From positions 558,001 through 622,000 of the forward strand of contig UBJR01000005.1 of the NCBI GenBank assembly GCA_900465675.1: a stretch of 64,000 nucleotides of DNA, given 5' to 3'. The position numbers were made by a program, and so were the translations under genes. Shown in pieces: positions 37,350 through 48,990 of the stretch. The DNA comes from Hyphomicrobiales bacterium (GTDB lineage Bacteria; Pseudomonadota; Alphaproteobacteria; Rhizobiales; Rhizobiaceae). A model generated the notes under the pieces. That model was not told where the DNA came from. It worked only from the letters and a program-made list of their open reading frames with translations, and ran no database searches. Within the stretch, counting starts at the first letter, position 1; each line of letters starts with the position of its first letter.

Positions 37350-37930
37350 CAGCCGGCCTCCGGCAGGGGCTCGGCACCGCCGACGATAAAGGCGGCGATC
37401 TGTTCCATCGGCAGACGGCGGCGCATGGCGCAATCGCGCAGGATAGCGTAGGCGCGTTCCTCATCGACCCGGTGTGCGGCCATCAGTTTTTCCACCGCGG
37501 CATGGACGAGAGGGCGAAGGCGTACACGCTCTTCGAGATATTGCAGCCGTTCGGCATTGTTCTTGCGTTCCTGATGGATGGAGACGGCCATGACGAGGGC
37601 CGGATAGACGGCGGACGTGGCGATCGGTTTGGCGATGATGGCACCGGCGCCCTGTTCCAGCGCCCAGGCAATGCGGCCCGGCGCTTCGGAGCCGAGAAGG
37701 GCGACGACGGGGCAGGCCGCTGCCGGATCCTTCCAGGGCAGCAGGTCATCCCAGCCCTGGTCTGCATCAACGATGACGAGATCGGGCAGGTCGGTCGCCG
37801 CAAGCGGCGCCCATTGCAGGCTGGTGCGGATGCCGAGAAGCCGGAGCTGACGGATCAGTCTCTCGGTGTTGCTGTCTTCGCGATGGATGATGGCAGCGTG
37901 CCAGCCTGTAAAATTCGGTGTTTCCCTCAT
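37349..37930 (-). CDS. amiR: ANTAR-domain antiterminator, AmiR-like
   Basis: A 193-residue protein with an N-terminal pseudo-receiver fold (about 9-118, Asp55 and Lys101 at receiver-like positions), a coiled-coil linker (about 118-138) and a C-terminal ANTAR three-helix domain (about 130-185, 'LVHAAVEKLMAAHRVDEERAYAILRDCAMRRRLPMEQIA'). ANTAR proteins bind nascent RNA and stop transcription from ending at leader terminators. It overlaps the AmiC-like gene by four bases, the arrangement of the Pseudomonas amidase system. A terminator with a competing hairpin sits in the leader of this very operon. Confidence 0.88.
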   Translation of the reverse strand: MRETPNFTGWHAAIIHREDSNTERLIRQLRLLGIRTSLQWAPLAATDLPDLVIVDADQGWDDLLPWKDPAAACPVVALLGSEAPGRIAWALEQGAGAIIAKPIATSAVYPALVMAVSIHQERKNNAERLQYLEERVRLRPLVHAAVEKLMAAHRVDEERAYAILRDCAMRRRLPMEQIAAFIVGGAEPLPEAG

Positions 37931-39060
37931 GAGACCACCCGTAATTTCGGCGAGGCAGTCTTGTTGCGGCCGGTAAGATAGGGGTCGGCAGCGAGCGGCG
38001 GCCGCGAGGCCACGACGTCGAAGCCGTTTTCGGCATTGATCTGGCCGAGATGGAAGGGCAGCGGCGCATGATGGGTTTCACGGTCGATGGCAATCGAGCC
38101 GAACAGGCTTGGGCGCTGCGTGTCGTAGAGTTCGCGGCGCACGGCGGCTGGTTCGTCGCTGCCTGCGGCGATGATCGCATCGGCGCAGAGTTTGACCGCC
38201 GTATAGGCGCTGGCAAAGACGCTGGAGACACGGCGGCCTGCGCCATACCGGGCCGCGACACGGATCTTGAAGGACAGGTTTTCTGGCGTCGAGAGATTGT
38301 CGAAATAGGAGGCCGCGCAAAGCTGGCCGATTGCCTTACCGGGCTCGATATCGGCAAGCTCGCATTCCATCAGGTCGCAGCTGACGACGGGGCAATTTTC
38401 CGGGCGGAAAGCCGGATCGCGTTCGGCAAGCTTGCCGATCGCGGCAAGGAAAGCGTAGCTCGACGGACCGATCAGGTTGTTGAGGATGAAGCTCGGGCGG
38501 CGCTGCTCGATATCGGCAACGATACGCTCGACCGCCGTTTCTTCCAGCGGCAGATAGCGCTCGCCGAGCACCTCGCCGCCGGCATTGTTGATCAGCTCGC
38601 GGGCCAGCCGGTTCATCTCCCAGCCCCAGACATAGTTGGCGCCGACGAGATAGGGACGGGCGCCGAAACGCGGGATCAGATGCTCGAACAGCGGGATCAG
38701 GTGCTGGTTCGGGCAGCCGCCGACATAGATGACGTTTTCGTTGGCTTCGAAACCCTCGTAGGGGCACATGTACCAGAGCAGGCCGTCATGCTTTTCGACC
38801 AGCGGAATCACTTCCTTGCGCGCGGCCGACGTGATCGTGCCGACGATATGGCGGCAGCCGGCGCGCAGCAGCTGGCGCGCGCCTTCCAGATAGGCGGCGA
38901 GATCGGCATGCGGGTCGTAGAAGACCGGCTCGATCCTCACCTGGCGGGCGGCGGAAATTTCCGCCAGCGCAAATTCCGCGCCGTCGCGCGCATCCCGTCC
39001 CATCGAGCCGTAAGGCCCCGTGGTGGAGTAAAGAATGCCGATTTTCAGCGCGTCGGTCAT
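37927..39060 (-). CDS. amiC: AmiC-like amide sensor (type-1 periplasmic-binding-protein fold)
   Basis: A 377-residue binding-protein-fold sensor of the AmiC/UrtA group ('ILYSTTGPYGSMGRDARDGAEFALAEI', 'YMCPYEGFEANENVIYVGGCPNQHLIPL', 'YVWGWEMNRLARELI'). It has no signal peptide, so like Pseudomonas AmiC it is cytoplasmic and probably holds the AmiR partner until an amide binds. It is the first gene of the seven-gene amide operon. There is no clear ribosome site upstream other than GGG nine bases away. Confidence 0.86.
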   Translation of the reverse strand: MTDALKIGILYSTTGPYGSMGRDARDGAEFALAEISAARQVRIEPVFYDPHADLAAYLEGARQLLRAGCRHIVGTITSAARKEVIPLVEKHDGLLWYMCPYEGFEANENVIYVGGCPNQHLIPLFEHLIPRFGARPYLVGANYVWGWEMNRLARELINNAGGEVLGERYLPLEETAVERIVADIEQRRPSFILNNLIGPSSYAFLAAIGKLAERDPAFRPENCPVVSCDLMECELADIEPGKAIGQLCAASYFDNLSTPENLSFKIRVAARYGAGRRVSSVFASAYTAVKLCADAIIAAGSDEPAAVRRELYDTQRPSLFGSIAIDRETHHAPLPFHLGQINAENGFDVVASRPPLAADPYLTGRNKTASPKLRVVS

Positions 39061-39069
39061 ACGGAACCC

Positions 39070-39122
39070 AAAAAACCAAAAACCCCACGACGCGGGCCCA
39101 TCATCGATGGGGCGTCATGGGG
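39070..39122 (-). terminator. Leader terminator (attenuator) upstream of amiC
   Basis: In the minus-strand RNA, CCCCAUGACGC pairs with GCGUCGUGGGG (11 bp, one G-U) around a loop that itself folds (CCCAUC-GAU-GAUGGG), followed by U5-GG-U6. It lies between the promoter and the amiC start codon, ending nine bases before it, so it would stop the operon unless antiterminated. Confidence 0.8.
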
Positions 39123-39133
39123 CGAAACTGCCC
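39120..39133 (-). promoter_or_regulatory. Competing leader hairpin with hexaloop AGUUUC
   Basis: GGGC-AGUUUC-GCCC in the RNA uses three bases of the terminator's 5' arm, so both cannot form fully. A 4-bp stem with an A-initiated hexaloop just upstream of a terminator resembles ANTAR targets, though the usual G at loop position 4 is U here. Confidence 0.5.
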
Positions 39134-39192
39134 AGCGACTATCGGAGTCATGTGAATGCGGTATGGCTCGTCTGCCTAATCCGCAGGCTTGA

Positions 39193-39221
39193 ATAAAATA
39201 CAGGCATCGGATCTTTGTCAA
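39193..39221 (-). promoter_or_regulatory. Promoter of the amide operon
   Basis: Minus-strand TTGACA (39216-39221), 17-base spacer, TTTTAT (39193-39198). Transcription would start near 39186, giving a leader of about 125 bases that contains the hairpins. Confidence 0.65.
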
Positions 39222-39275
39222 GGCCACAAACAGCGTGTGGCGATCAACAATTTTCGGGCCGACTTCCGCCGGTGC

Positions 39276-39833
39276 CTAAAGCGTCGCGGCTGCCCGCGCC
39301 GCCTGATTGAAAGCGCCCGAAATGAAGCGCAGGATGGCGGCGGTTTCGGACAGCGTCTGCTCCGCGGGGCGGGCGTTGGCGGTCGGATCGACGAGCAGAT
39401 GTTTGCGCACTTCCGCATAGGTCTTGCAAGCCTGCGCACCCCTCTCGGTGATCTTCACGGTTTTTTCTTTTCCGGTGCGGCCGGTCGTCAGCAGCCCTGC
39501 GGCCTGGAGCTTGCGGATCGCATAGGTGACCACATGCGTGTCCTCGATATCGAGCACCAGGCAGATGTCGGCGAGCTTCTTTTCCCGGTCGCGATGGCGG
39601 ATCGAGTGAAGGATGAGGATTTCCATCGGTGATAGACCCGGAAATCCGGCCGCCGCCATGCAGCGGACGATCCAGCGGTCGAAAGCATGCGAGGCGAGGA
39701 TGAGGCCGTATTCGATCTCCGACAAAGCAGGCGAGCCGCCTTCGGCGAGATGCGCCGAGGAGACGATCGGGCCGAACGAGGCAATGCCGGGAAAGGCGTC
39801 AGCACTCATATCCTTGTTTTTGCTGTCAGCCAT
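39276..39833 (-). CDS. MarR-type winged-helix regulator
   Basis: A 185-residue regulator with a winged helix at about residues 68-130 ('[60 protein letters not shown]' pattern). ATG 39833 follows AGGAGAG. It is divergent from the 5-oxoprolinase-type gene and upstream of the amide operon. It probably controls the divergent gene; an inverted repeat GACGA-N7-TCGTC lies at 39851-39867. Its effector is unknown. Confidence 0.8.
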   Translation of the reverse strand: MADSKNKDMSADAFPGIASFGPIVSSAHLAEGGSPALSEIEYGLILASHAFDRWIVRCMAAAGFPGLSPMEILILHSIRHRDREKKLADICLVLDIEDTHVVTYAIRKLQAAGLLTTGRTGKEKTVKITERGAQACKTYAEVRKHLLVDPTANARPAEQTLSETAAILRFISGAFNQAARAAATL

Positions 39834-39850
39834 TTTCGCTCTCCTGCCTT

Positions 39851-39886
39851 GACGAGAATATGTCGTCATTTTATCGATATTTTATC
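39851..39886. promoter_or_regulatory. Divergent control region with inverted repeat and TTATCGATA motif
   Basis: GACGA and TCGTC (39851-39867) form a dyad 18 bases upstream of the MarR start. Next to it TTTTATC is repeated (39869-39875 and 39880-39886) around ATCGAT. The 9-mer TTATCGATA recurs upstream of the fuconate operon at 44115. Confidence 0.4.
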
Positions 39887-39923
39887 AACGTGCAATTCCG
39901 CAATCCATCTTGAGGACGGTTCA

Positions 39924-43544
<3,621 letters not shown>

Positions 43545-43560
43545 GGCCGGTGACCGCAGA

Positions 43561-43890
43561 TCAGGTACGGGCGCGCTTCAGCGGAACGGCTGACGGCGTG
43601 GCCTGATCGAGCTTGTTATAGGCAGCCTGGATGATGTCGAGATCCGAGGCATGGCCGACGCCCGCCAGATTGTACATGAGATCGCCAACGGCGGTGTCGA
43701 TCCGCGGCGCACGGACGGCATAGACCTTCTCGACGACGCCTTGCACGGCTTCCGGGTCGCCACCCAGAGCCTGGTAGAGCCCGATGGCCCTGAAGATGAA
43801 GGCGTTGCGGCGGTCGTTGATGTCCGCGGTGGATTGGTTGCCGATCAGCGTTTGCATGAGTTCGACGGCTCGGTTCTGATATTCGCTCAT
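43561..43890 (-). CDS. Small protein resembling a degenerate MazG-like pyrophosphohydrolase
   Basis: A 109-residue protein of uncertain role. Its pattern 'RRNAFIFRAIGLYQALGGDPEAVQGVVEKVY' followed by 'VGDLMYNLAGVGHASDLDI' parallels small MazG-like NTP pyrophosphohydrolases (RFLEEALEL...QALG...VDYVYGRP...EVGGVMVTLAAL). The acidic residues that bind magnesium there are largely replaced: EEA by FRA, and the E before VG by A. If related, it is probably not catalytic in the usual way. It converges on the oxoprolinase gene with a 16-base gap. The assignment is from memory of family patterns and could be wrong. Confidence 0.45.
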   Translation of the reverse strand: MSEYQNRAVELMQTLIGNQSTADINDRRNAFIFRAIGLYQALGGDPEAVQGVVEKVYAVRAPRIDTAVGDLMYNLAGVGHASDLDIIQAAYNKLDQATPSAVPLKRART

Positions 43891-44201
43891 CGGGCGCTCA
43901 ATTTGTCGTTCGTTTGGTCGTTCATCAGGAAAGCGAAAGTCTTTTAATGATGTCTAAATAATGGGTTACGGATATTTGTAGGCGCAATCATAAGGCGTCT
44001 AAATTAATAGAATATATAGCCGCAGGAAAAATCGCTTGCCGCTCCCGGCCGGCGTGCATCGCTGTCAAGGCCAGCAATCGCAAACTTCGGCATTGCTTTT
44101 TCCGGTTCTGTTTTTTATCGATAATATGACAATGCGAGCGAAGAAGCGGCGAAGACCGCCTTCGCTCCTTCCATGCGCGACATCAAGGGAGGCTTCGACA
44201 T
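43891..44201. other. AT-rich control region upstream of the fuconate operon
   Basis: No gene is seen in these 311 bases. The stretch 43935-44030 is AT-rich and probably holds the start signals of the small minus-strand gene. A TTATCGATAA palindrome lies at 44115-44124. A leader stem-loop with arms GAGCGAA (44136-44142) and TTCGCTC (44161-44167) comes shortly before the GGGAGG ribosome site of the SDR gene. Confidence 0.5.
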
Positions 44202-44936
44202 ATGACGATTTCACTTTCCGGCAAGACCGTTCTGATCACCGCCGCAGGGCAGGGGATCGGCCGCGCCTCGGCGATCGCCTTTCAGCAGGCAGGTGCTGCG
44301 GTGCATGCCACCGACATCAACACCGATGCACTGGCACAGCTGACGGCCGAAACCGGGATTGCGACCCACAAGCTGAACGTTCTCGACGAAGCGGCGGTCA
44401 ATGCGCTGGTCTCAGAGATCGGGCAGATCGACGTGCTCTTCAATTGCGCCGGCTTCGTCCATGCCGGCTCGATCCTTGAGATGAAGGACGCTGATCTGGA
44501 ATTCGCCCTCGATCTCAACGTCAAGGCGATGATCCGCACCATCCGCGCTGTGCTGTCCGGCATGCTGGAGCGCAAGGATGGCTCGATCATCAACATGGCT
44601 TCGGTGGCATCCAGCATCAAGGGCGTGCCGAACCGTTTCGCCTATGGCGTCACCAAGGCCGCCGTCATCGGTCTCACGAAGTCGGTTGCCGCCGACTACG
44701 TGGCGCAGGGCATCCGCTGCAACGCCATCTGCCCCGGCACGGTCGAGAGCCCGTCGCTGCAGGACCGCATGAAGGCGCAGGGTGATTACGAGACGGCGCG
44801 CGCCGCCTTCATCTCGCGCCAGCCAATGGGCCGTCTGGGCTCACCCGAAGAGATCGCCGAACTCGCCGTCTATCTCGCCGGCGCCACCTATACCTCAGGT
44901 CAGGCCTACGCCATCGATGGCGGCTGGACCATTTAA
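44202..44936 (+). CDS. Short-chain dehydrogenase, probable 2-keto-3-deoxy-L-fuconate dehydrogenase
   Basis: A 244-residue NAD(P)-dependent SDR with the cofactor motif TAAGQGIGRA, NCAGFVHAG, catalytic Ser with YGVTK, and 'CPGTVESPSLQDRM'. The 'TAAGQGIG' start and 'PGTVESPSL' segment resemble the DHRS6/2-keto-3-deoxy-L-fuconate dehydrogenase group. The next gene encodes an L-fuconate dehydratase whose product would be its substrate, which strengthens the call. GGGAGG precedes the start. Confidence 0.78.
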   Translation: MTISLSGKTVLITAAGQGIGRASAIAFQQAGAAVHATDINTDALAQLTAETGIATHKLNVLDEAAVNALVSEIGQIDVLFNCAGFVHAGSILEMKDADLEFALDLNVKAMIRTIRAVLSGMLERKDGSIINMASVASSIKGVPNRFAYGVTKAAVIGLTKSVAADYVAQGIRCNAICPGTVESPSLQDRMKAQGDYETARAAFISRQPMGRLGSPEEIAELAVYLAGATYTSGQAYAIDGGWTI

Positions 44937-44950
44937 TCCGGAAGAAAACC

Positions 44951-46228
44951 ATGACCCGCATTACCGGCCTTCGTGTCTTCGATCTCCGTTTCCCGACCTC
45001 GCAGAGCCTCGACGGCTCGGATGCGATGAACCCCGATCCGGATTATTCCGCCGCCTACGTGATCCTCGATACCGATGAGCCGGGTCTTAACGGCCACGGC
45101 CTGACCTTCACGATCGGCCGTGGCAACGACATCTGCTGCATGGCAATCAAGGCGATGGATCACCTCGTCGTCGGCCAGGATCTCGAAGCTTTCCGTGCAG
45201 CACCGGGAAAGTTCTGGCGCCACCTGACGGGCGATAGCCAGCTGCGCTGGATCGGCCCCGACAAGGGCGCCATGCATCTGGCAACCGGCGCTGTCGTCAA
45301 CGCCTTCTGGGATCTGCTGGCGAAGAAGCAAGGCAAGCCCGTCTGGCAGCTGGTGTCAGAACTCCCGGCCGAAGAGATCGCCGATATCGTCGATTACCGC
45401 TACCTGACCGACGTGCTCACGCGCGACGAGGCCGTGGCGATCCTGAAGACGGCCGAGGCCGGCAAGGCGGAGCGGATTGCGACGCTGAAGGCTGAGGGTT
45501 ACGCCTGCTACACGACATCGGCCGGATGGCTGGGCTACGATGACGAGAAGCTCCGCCGCCTCTGCCAGGAAGCGATCGATGCCGGTTTCAACCATGTGAA
45601 GATGAAGGTCGGGCGCGATCTGGAAGACGATATCCGCCGCCTGCGGATCGCCCGCGAGGTGATGGGGCCGGACCGCTATCTGATGATCGATGCCAATCAG
45701 GTCTGGGAAGTGCCGCAGGCGATCGACTGGGTGAACAAGCTCGCCTTCGCCAAGCCCTTCTTCATCGAGGAGCCGACCAGCCCCGACGATGTTGCCGGCC
45801 ATCGCAAGATCCGCCAGGCGATCGCGCCGGTGAAGGTCGCGACCGGTGAGATGTGCCAGAACCGCATCATGTTCAAGCAGTTCATCGCCGAAGGCGCGAT
45901 CGATATCGTGCAGATCGATTCCTGCCGTATGGGGGGATTGAACGAGGTGCTGGCGGTGCTGTTGATCGCCGCGAAATTCGACCTGCCGGTCTGGCCGCAT
46001 GCCGGTGGCGTCGGGCTCTGCGAATATGTCCAGCACCTGTCGATGATCGATTACATCGCCGTATCAGGCACTAAGGACGGACGGGTGATCGAATATGTCG
46101 ACCACCTGCACGAACATTTCCTCGACCCCTGCGATATCAGGAACGCGGCTTATATGCCGCCGTCGAAGCCGGGGTTCTCGATCGAGATGAAGGCGCAGTC
46201 GATCGCCGACTACACCTTCGAGGGCTGA
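44951..46228 (+). CDS. L-fuconate dehydratase (enolase superfamily)
   Basis: A 425-residue enolase-superfamily enzyme that dehydrates L-fuconate to 2-keto-3-deoxy-L-fuconate. Catalytic and metal residues are all present: the KMK lysines (217, 219), Asp247 in MIDANQ, Glu273 in FIEEP, Glu300 in VATGE, and His350 in VWPHAGG. The N-terminus 'RITGLRVFDLRFPTSQSLDGSDAMNPDPDYSAAYV' is characteristic of fuconate dehydratases. It follows the SDR by 14 bases. L-fucose dehydrogenase, lactonase and the final hydrolase or aldolase are not in the window. Confidence 0.92.
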   Translation: MTRITGLRVFDLRFPTSQSLDGSDAMNPDPDYSAAYVILDTDEPGLNGHGLTFTIGRGNDICCMAIKAMDHLVVGQDLEAFRAAPGKFWRHLTGDSQLRWIGPDKGAMHLATGAVVNAFWDLLAKKQGKPVWQLVSELPAEEIADIVDYRYLTDVLTRDEAVAILKTAEAGKAERIATLKAEGYACYTTSAGWLGYDDEKLRRLCQEAIDAGFNHVKMKVGRDLEDDIRRLRIAREVMGPDRYLMIDANQVWEVPQAIDWVNKLAFAKPFFIEEPTSPDDVAGHRKIRQAIAPVKVATGEMCQNRIMFKQFIAEGAIDIVQIDSCRMGGLNEVLAVLLIAAKFDLPVWPHAGGVGLCEYVQHLSMIDYIAVSGTKDGRVIEYVDHLHEHFLDPCDIRNAAYMPPSKPGFSIEMKAQSIADYTFEG

Positions 46229-46230
46229 GG

Positions 46231-46260
46231 AAGAAAACGCGCGCCGCTCAGGCGGCGCGC
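46231..46260 (-). terminator. Intrinsic terminator overlapping the stop of the Tim44-like gene
   Basis: GCGCGCCGC and GCGGCGCGC form a 9-bp stem with a 4-base loop. In the minus-strand RNA GUUUUCUU follows. The hairpin includes the last codons of the gene. Confidence 0.75.
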
Positions 46261-47243
46261 TGCTCGGTGCCCTGAATGGCGGAAAGCTTCCAGTCGGCGC
46301 CGTTCTTGCGAACGAAGGTCCAGACTTCGGTGCTTTCGCTCGGGCGTTGATCGTCGCCGGAGACGACGCGGCCGCTGTCGCGCTCGACCATCGCGTCGAT
46401 CGACGAATAGCGCATCGCAAGCGTTGCGTAGTCGAGGCCGTCTTCACGCCAGGCTTCGGCAATATCGCCCTGCAGCAGCTTCACGTCCGAAACGCGGTTG
46501 CGAACGCCGTTTGTGGCGTTCTCACCGAGCTCTTCCGCCAGATAGGACATCGCCTCAGGCGTCGTCAGCTTGCGCAGCGTGCCGTAGTCCTCGGCGCCAT
46601 AGGCGGTCTGCACTTCGGTCAGCAGCTCCTCGAACTGGTCGAGGTCTGCCTGCGCCAGGCCGATCTCGTCGCTGGGGCGCTGGTTGTTGCGCTGCGGAGC
46701 CGCGGCGGCCGCACCCGAGCCGATCGTTGGAATGCGGAACGAGCTGTTATTGTTCGACGACATGTTGCTATAGGACGGCCCGCCTGCCGAGCCGTAGGAC
46801 GGCTGGCGGCGATTGGCAAAGAAGCGCATGGCGAGCGTGATGGCGCCGAAGATCAGCGCGATCTGCAGCAGCAGGCCGAGGAAGCCGAAACCGCCGCCGA
46901 AGCCGTGGCCGAGCATCATGCCGAGCAGACCACCGGCGATCAGGCCGCCGACCATCGAGCGGCCGAAGCCGCCGAACATGCCGCCGGGGCGCTGCGCCGC
47001 CACGCCGGGCTGCGCCGTCGTCTGCGGCTGGGGTGTCATGGAGCGTTCAACCGGTGCAGCAGGTGCCGGCGCCGTGCGTGTGACCGGAGGAGCCTGGAAG
47101 GTGCGTGTGCCACGGCTGCCGAAACTGCTGAACCCGCCGCCCGCACGCCGGGCTTCGGCCTCACCATAGGCAGCAAAAACAGTAGCGCTCGTCAGAACGG
47201 CAATCGCCGCAATCTTGGCAAAACGCGAAACGGCACCCGGCAT
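46248..47243 (-). CDS. Tim44-like domain membrane protein
   Basis: A 331-residue protein with a hydrophobic N-terminus (about 5-28), a Pro/Ala/Gln-rich linker, a Gly/Met/Phe-rich segment ('GGFGRSMVGGLIAGGLLGMMLGHGFGGGFG') leading into a membrane helix at about 120-140, and a C-terminal Tim44-like domain ('DLDQFEELLTEVQTAYGAEDYGTLRKLTTPEAMSYLAEEL'). Bacterial relatives are envelope proteins of unclear function. ATG 47243 follows AGGAGAT. Low-complexity composition makes other details uncertain. Confidence 0.82.
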   Translation of the reverse strand: MPGAVSRFAKIAAIAVLTSATVFAAYGEAEARRAGGGFSSFGSRGTRTFQAPPVTRTAPAPAAPVERSMTPQPQTTAQPGVAAQRPGGMFGGFGRSMVGGLIAGGLLGMMLGHGFGGGFGFLGLLLQIALIFGAITLAMRFFANRRQPSYGSAGGPSYSNMSSNNNSSFRIPTIGSGAAAAAPQRNNQRPSDEIGLAQADLDQFEELLTEVQTAYGAEDYGTLRKLTTPEAMSYLAEELGENATNGVRNRVSDVKLLQGDIAEAWREDGLDYATLAMRYSSIDAMVERDSGRVVSGDDQRPSESTEVWTFVRKNGADWKLSAIQGTEQRAA

Positions 47244-47324
47244 TTCATCTCCTCTCATGCACAACTACGGCATGTTGCAGCCTAATATAGGGGCTCTTCC
47301 CGCGATTTGAAGCCAGCCAAAAGT

Positions 47325-47783
47325 CTATTGGCAGACATCGACCCATTTTGCAGCCGTCAGCTCCGCCAGTCGCCCTGTTTGAATGCGCACCGCGGAGTTG
47401 GGGGAACCGGCGGCGGGTATGACTTCGGCGAATTGTTTGAGCGACGCATCGCAATAGACCGGCAGCGGCGACGGCAGGCCGAAGGGGCAGACGCCGCCGA
47501 CCGGATGGCTGGTGATTTCGAGCACTTCGTCGGCCCCGAGCATGCGGCCCTTGCCGCCGAACGTGTCCTTGAATTTACGGTTATCCAGCCGCGCCGTGCC
47601 GCTGGCGACCACCAGCATGGCCTCGTCGCCGACGCGCAGGCAGATCGTCTTGGCAATCTGCGCGGGCTCGACCCCATGGGCTTCGGCCGCAAGCGTCACC
47701 GTCGAAGAACTGGCTTCGGTTTCGATGATGGCGATATCGGGTGCATGGGCGCTGAAGAAGGCGCGGACGGATTCGAGGCTCAT
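47325..47783 (-). CDS. ybaK: YbaK/EbsC-type aminoacyl-tRNA deacylase
   Basis: A 152-residue member of the YbaK/ProX editing family, which hydrolyses mischarged Cys- or Ala-tRNA(Pro). It shows 'EAHGVEPAQIAKTICLRVGDEAMLVVASG', 'RLDNRKFKDTFG', 'EVLEITSHPVGGVCPFGLPSPLPVYCDASL' and the C-terminal 'GSPNSAVRIQTGRLAEL'. The conserved Lys in AKTI and the GGVCPFG loop are the functional core. ATG 47783 is chosen because the longer frame has no ribosome site and begins with an unrelated basic segment. Confidence 0.88.
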   Translation of the reverse strand: MSLESVRAFFSAHAPDIAIIETEASSSTVTLAAEAHGVEPAQIAKTICLRVGDEAMLVVASGTARLDNRKFKDTFGGKGRMLGADEVLEITSHPVGGVCPFGLPSPLPVYCDASLKQFAEVIPAAGSPNSAVRIQTGRLAELTAAKWVDVCQ

Positions 47784-47934
47784 GGCGCAAATGCTAGAAC
47801 AGCGGCGCGCGGAAATGAAGAGGCGGCGTTTCACGATCGCTTGTGCGCTGCAGCGAAAGCATGTTGCTAATCCGGCATATATTCGCTAGGAGAAAACTTG
47901 ATTATAAAAAGAAGGTTTATTTTCCGGCGTCCCC

Positions 47935-48819
47935 ATGACCTTTCAACCGCGCATGCAGAACAGGATCGAAGGCTTCTCCGTGGTTGGCGGCATGAACCGG
48001 CGGAGCTGGAATGGCATCGTCGCCGATGTCTGGGATGTCGAGTGCGCGCCCTATGCCGGTGGCTATTATGTCGCCCACGATCCGCGGCTTTTCATTCTGC
48101 TCGACATGCGCGGCCCCGGCGATTCACGCGTCAAGCTGACACCGAAGAGCGCAGGAGCCGTCCAGGACACCGTGCGCCGGCCGATCTCCTATGTGCCCGC
48201 CGGGATGGAACTTTGGGCCGATCTCGTCGATGTCCAGTTCGTCCGCCATCTCGATATCCATTTCGATGCCGACATCGTCGGACGGCGGCTGATGGAAGAT
48301 CTCGACCCATCACGGCTTGCCGATGCCCGGCTGCTGTTTCACGACGAGCGGGTGATGGCCCTTGCCAATCTGATCGGTGCCGAATGCCTGAACCCGCAGC
48401 CGCTACACGATCTCTATGGCGATGGTCTGTGCCTGTCGCTGATCATCGACGTATTGAAGCTGACCAAGGCGCAGCCGCGCAAGCGCAGCAAGCTGGCCAC
48501 CTGGCAGCTTCGCCGCACCACCGATTTCATTGAACAGAATTGCCTTCGCAACATCAGGCTCGAGGAGCTTGCAAACTTGACCGGGTTGTCGCAATCGCAT
48601 TTCAGCCACGCCTTCAAGGCCTCGACCGGGATCGCGCCCCATCAGTGGCAGACCAATGCCCGTGTCGAAAAAGCCAAGCATCTGCTTCTGCAGGGCGATT
48701 TCAGTCTTCCGGCGATTGCCGCCGAGACCGGCTTCTCCGACCAGGCCCATTTCACCCGCGTCTTCCGCAAGACGACCGGCGCCACCCCGGCGCTGTGGAA
48801 GAAGGCTCACGTTGCCTGA
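47935..48819 (+). CDS. AraC-family regulator next to the siderophore operon
   Basis: A 294-residue regulator with a C-terminal double helix-turn-helix (about 195-294: 'IRLEELANLTGLSQSHFSHAFKASTGIAPHQWQTNARVEKAKHLL' and 'LPAIAAETGFSDQAHFTRVFRKTTGATPALWKK' patterns). The N-terminal part should sense a ligand, plausibly a ferric siderophore as in other AraC regulators of receptor genes. It directly precedes the TonB receptor in the same direction. The start lacks a good ribosome site; an in-frame ATG at 47953 is an alternative. Confidence 0.83.
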   Translation: MTFQPRMQNRIEGFSVVGGMNRRSWNGIVADVWDVECAPYAGGYYVAHDPRLFILLDMRGPGDSRVKLTPKSAGAVQDTVRRPISYVPAGMELWADLVDVQFVRHLDIHFDADIVGRRLMEDLDPSRLADARLLFHDERVMALANLIGAECLNPQPLHDLYGDGLCLSLIIDVLKLTKAQPRKRSKLATWQLRRTTDFIEQNCLRNIRLEELANLTGLSQSHFSHAFKASTGIAPHQWQTNARVEKAKHLLLQGDFSLPAIAAETGFSDQAHFTRVFRKTTGATPALWKKAHVA

Positions 48820-48911
48820 AAACCACGCCTCACGAGCATTTGTTTAAAGTGCGGAAATTTGCCCAAGAACGTTCAAATTCCCCGGATCGCGACAATCCAA
48901 CCCCTTAAATT

Positions 48912-48926
48912 TGAGTTAAACGCTCA
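48912..48926. promoter_or_regulatory. Iron-responsive operator (TGA-N9-TCA), RirA type
   Basis: TGA-GTTAAACGC-TCA fits the IRO consensus TGA-N9-TCA bound by RirA in rhizobia when iron is plentiful. It lies 65 bases before the TonB-receptor start in an AT-rich stretch. Confidence 0.6.
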
Positions 48927-48990
48927 TCTTATCAACAAGCTGTTTAGCCGGGTGACTTTGGGGTTTGCGCGGCGCGAGTGGGGTAAGACA

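Noticed and set aside
39123..39190. A canonical two-hexaloop ANTAR motif in the amiC leader
   Set aside because: Only one hexaloop hairpin can be drawn convincingly, and its loop has U at position 4. Other upstream hairpins have 5- or 7-base loops (for example GACU-CCGAU-AGUC), so the full motif is not claimed.
46228..46260. The hairpin after the fuconate dehydratase gene as a plus-strand terminator
   Set aside because: On the plus strand the stem is followed by TGCTCGG with no T run; the tail fits only the minus-strand gene.
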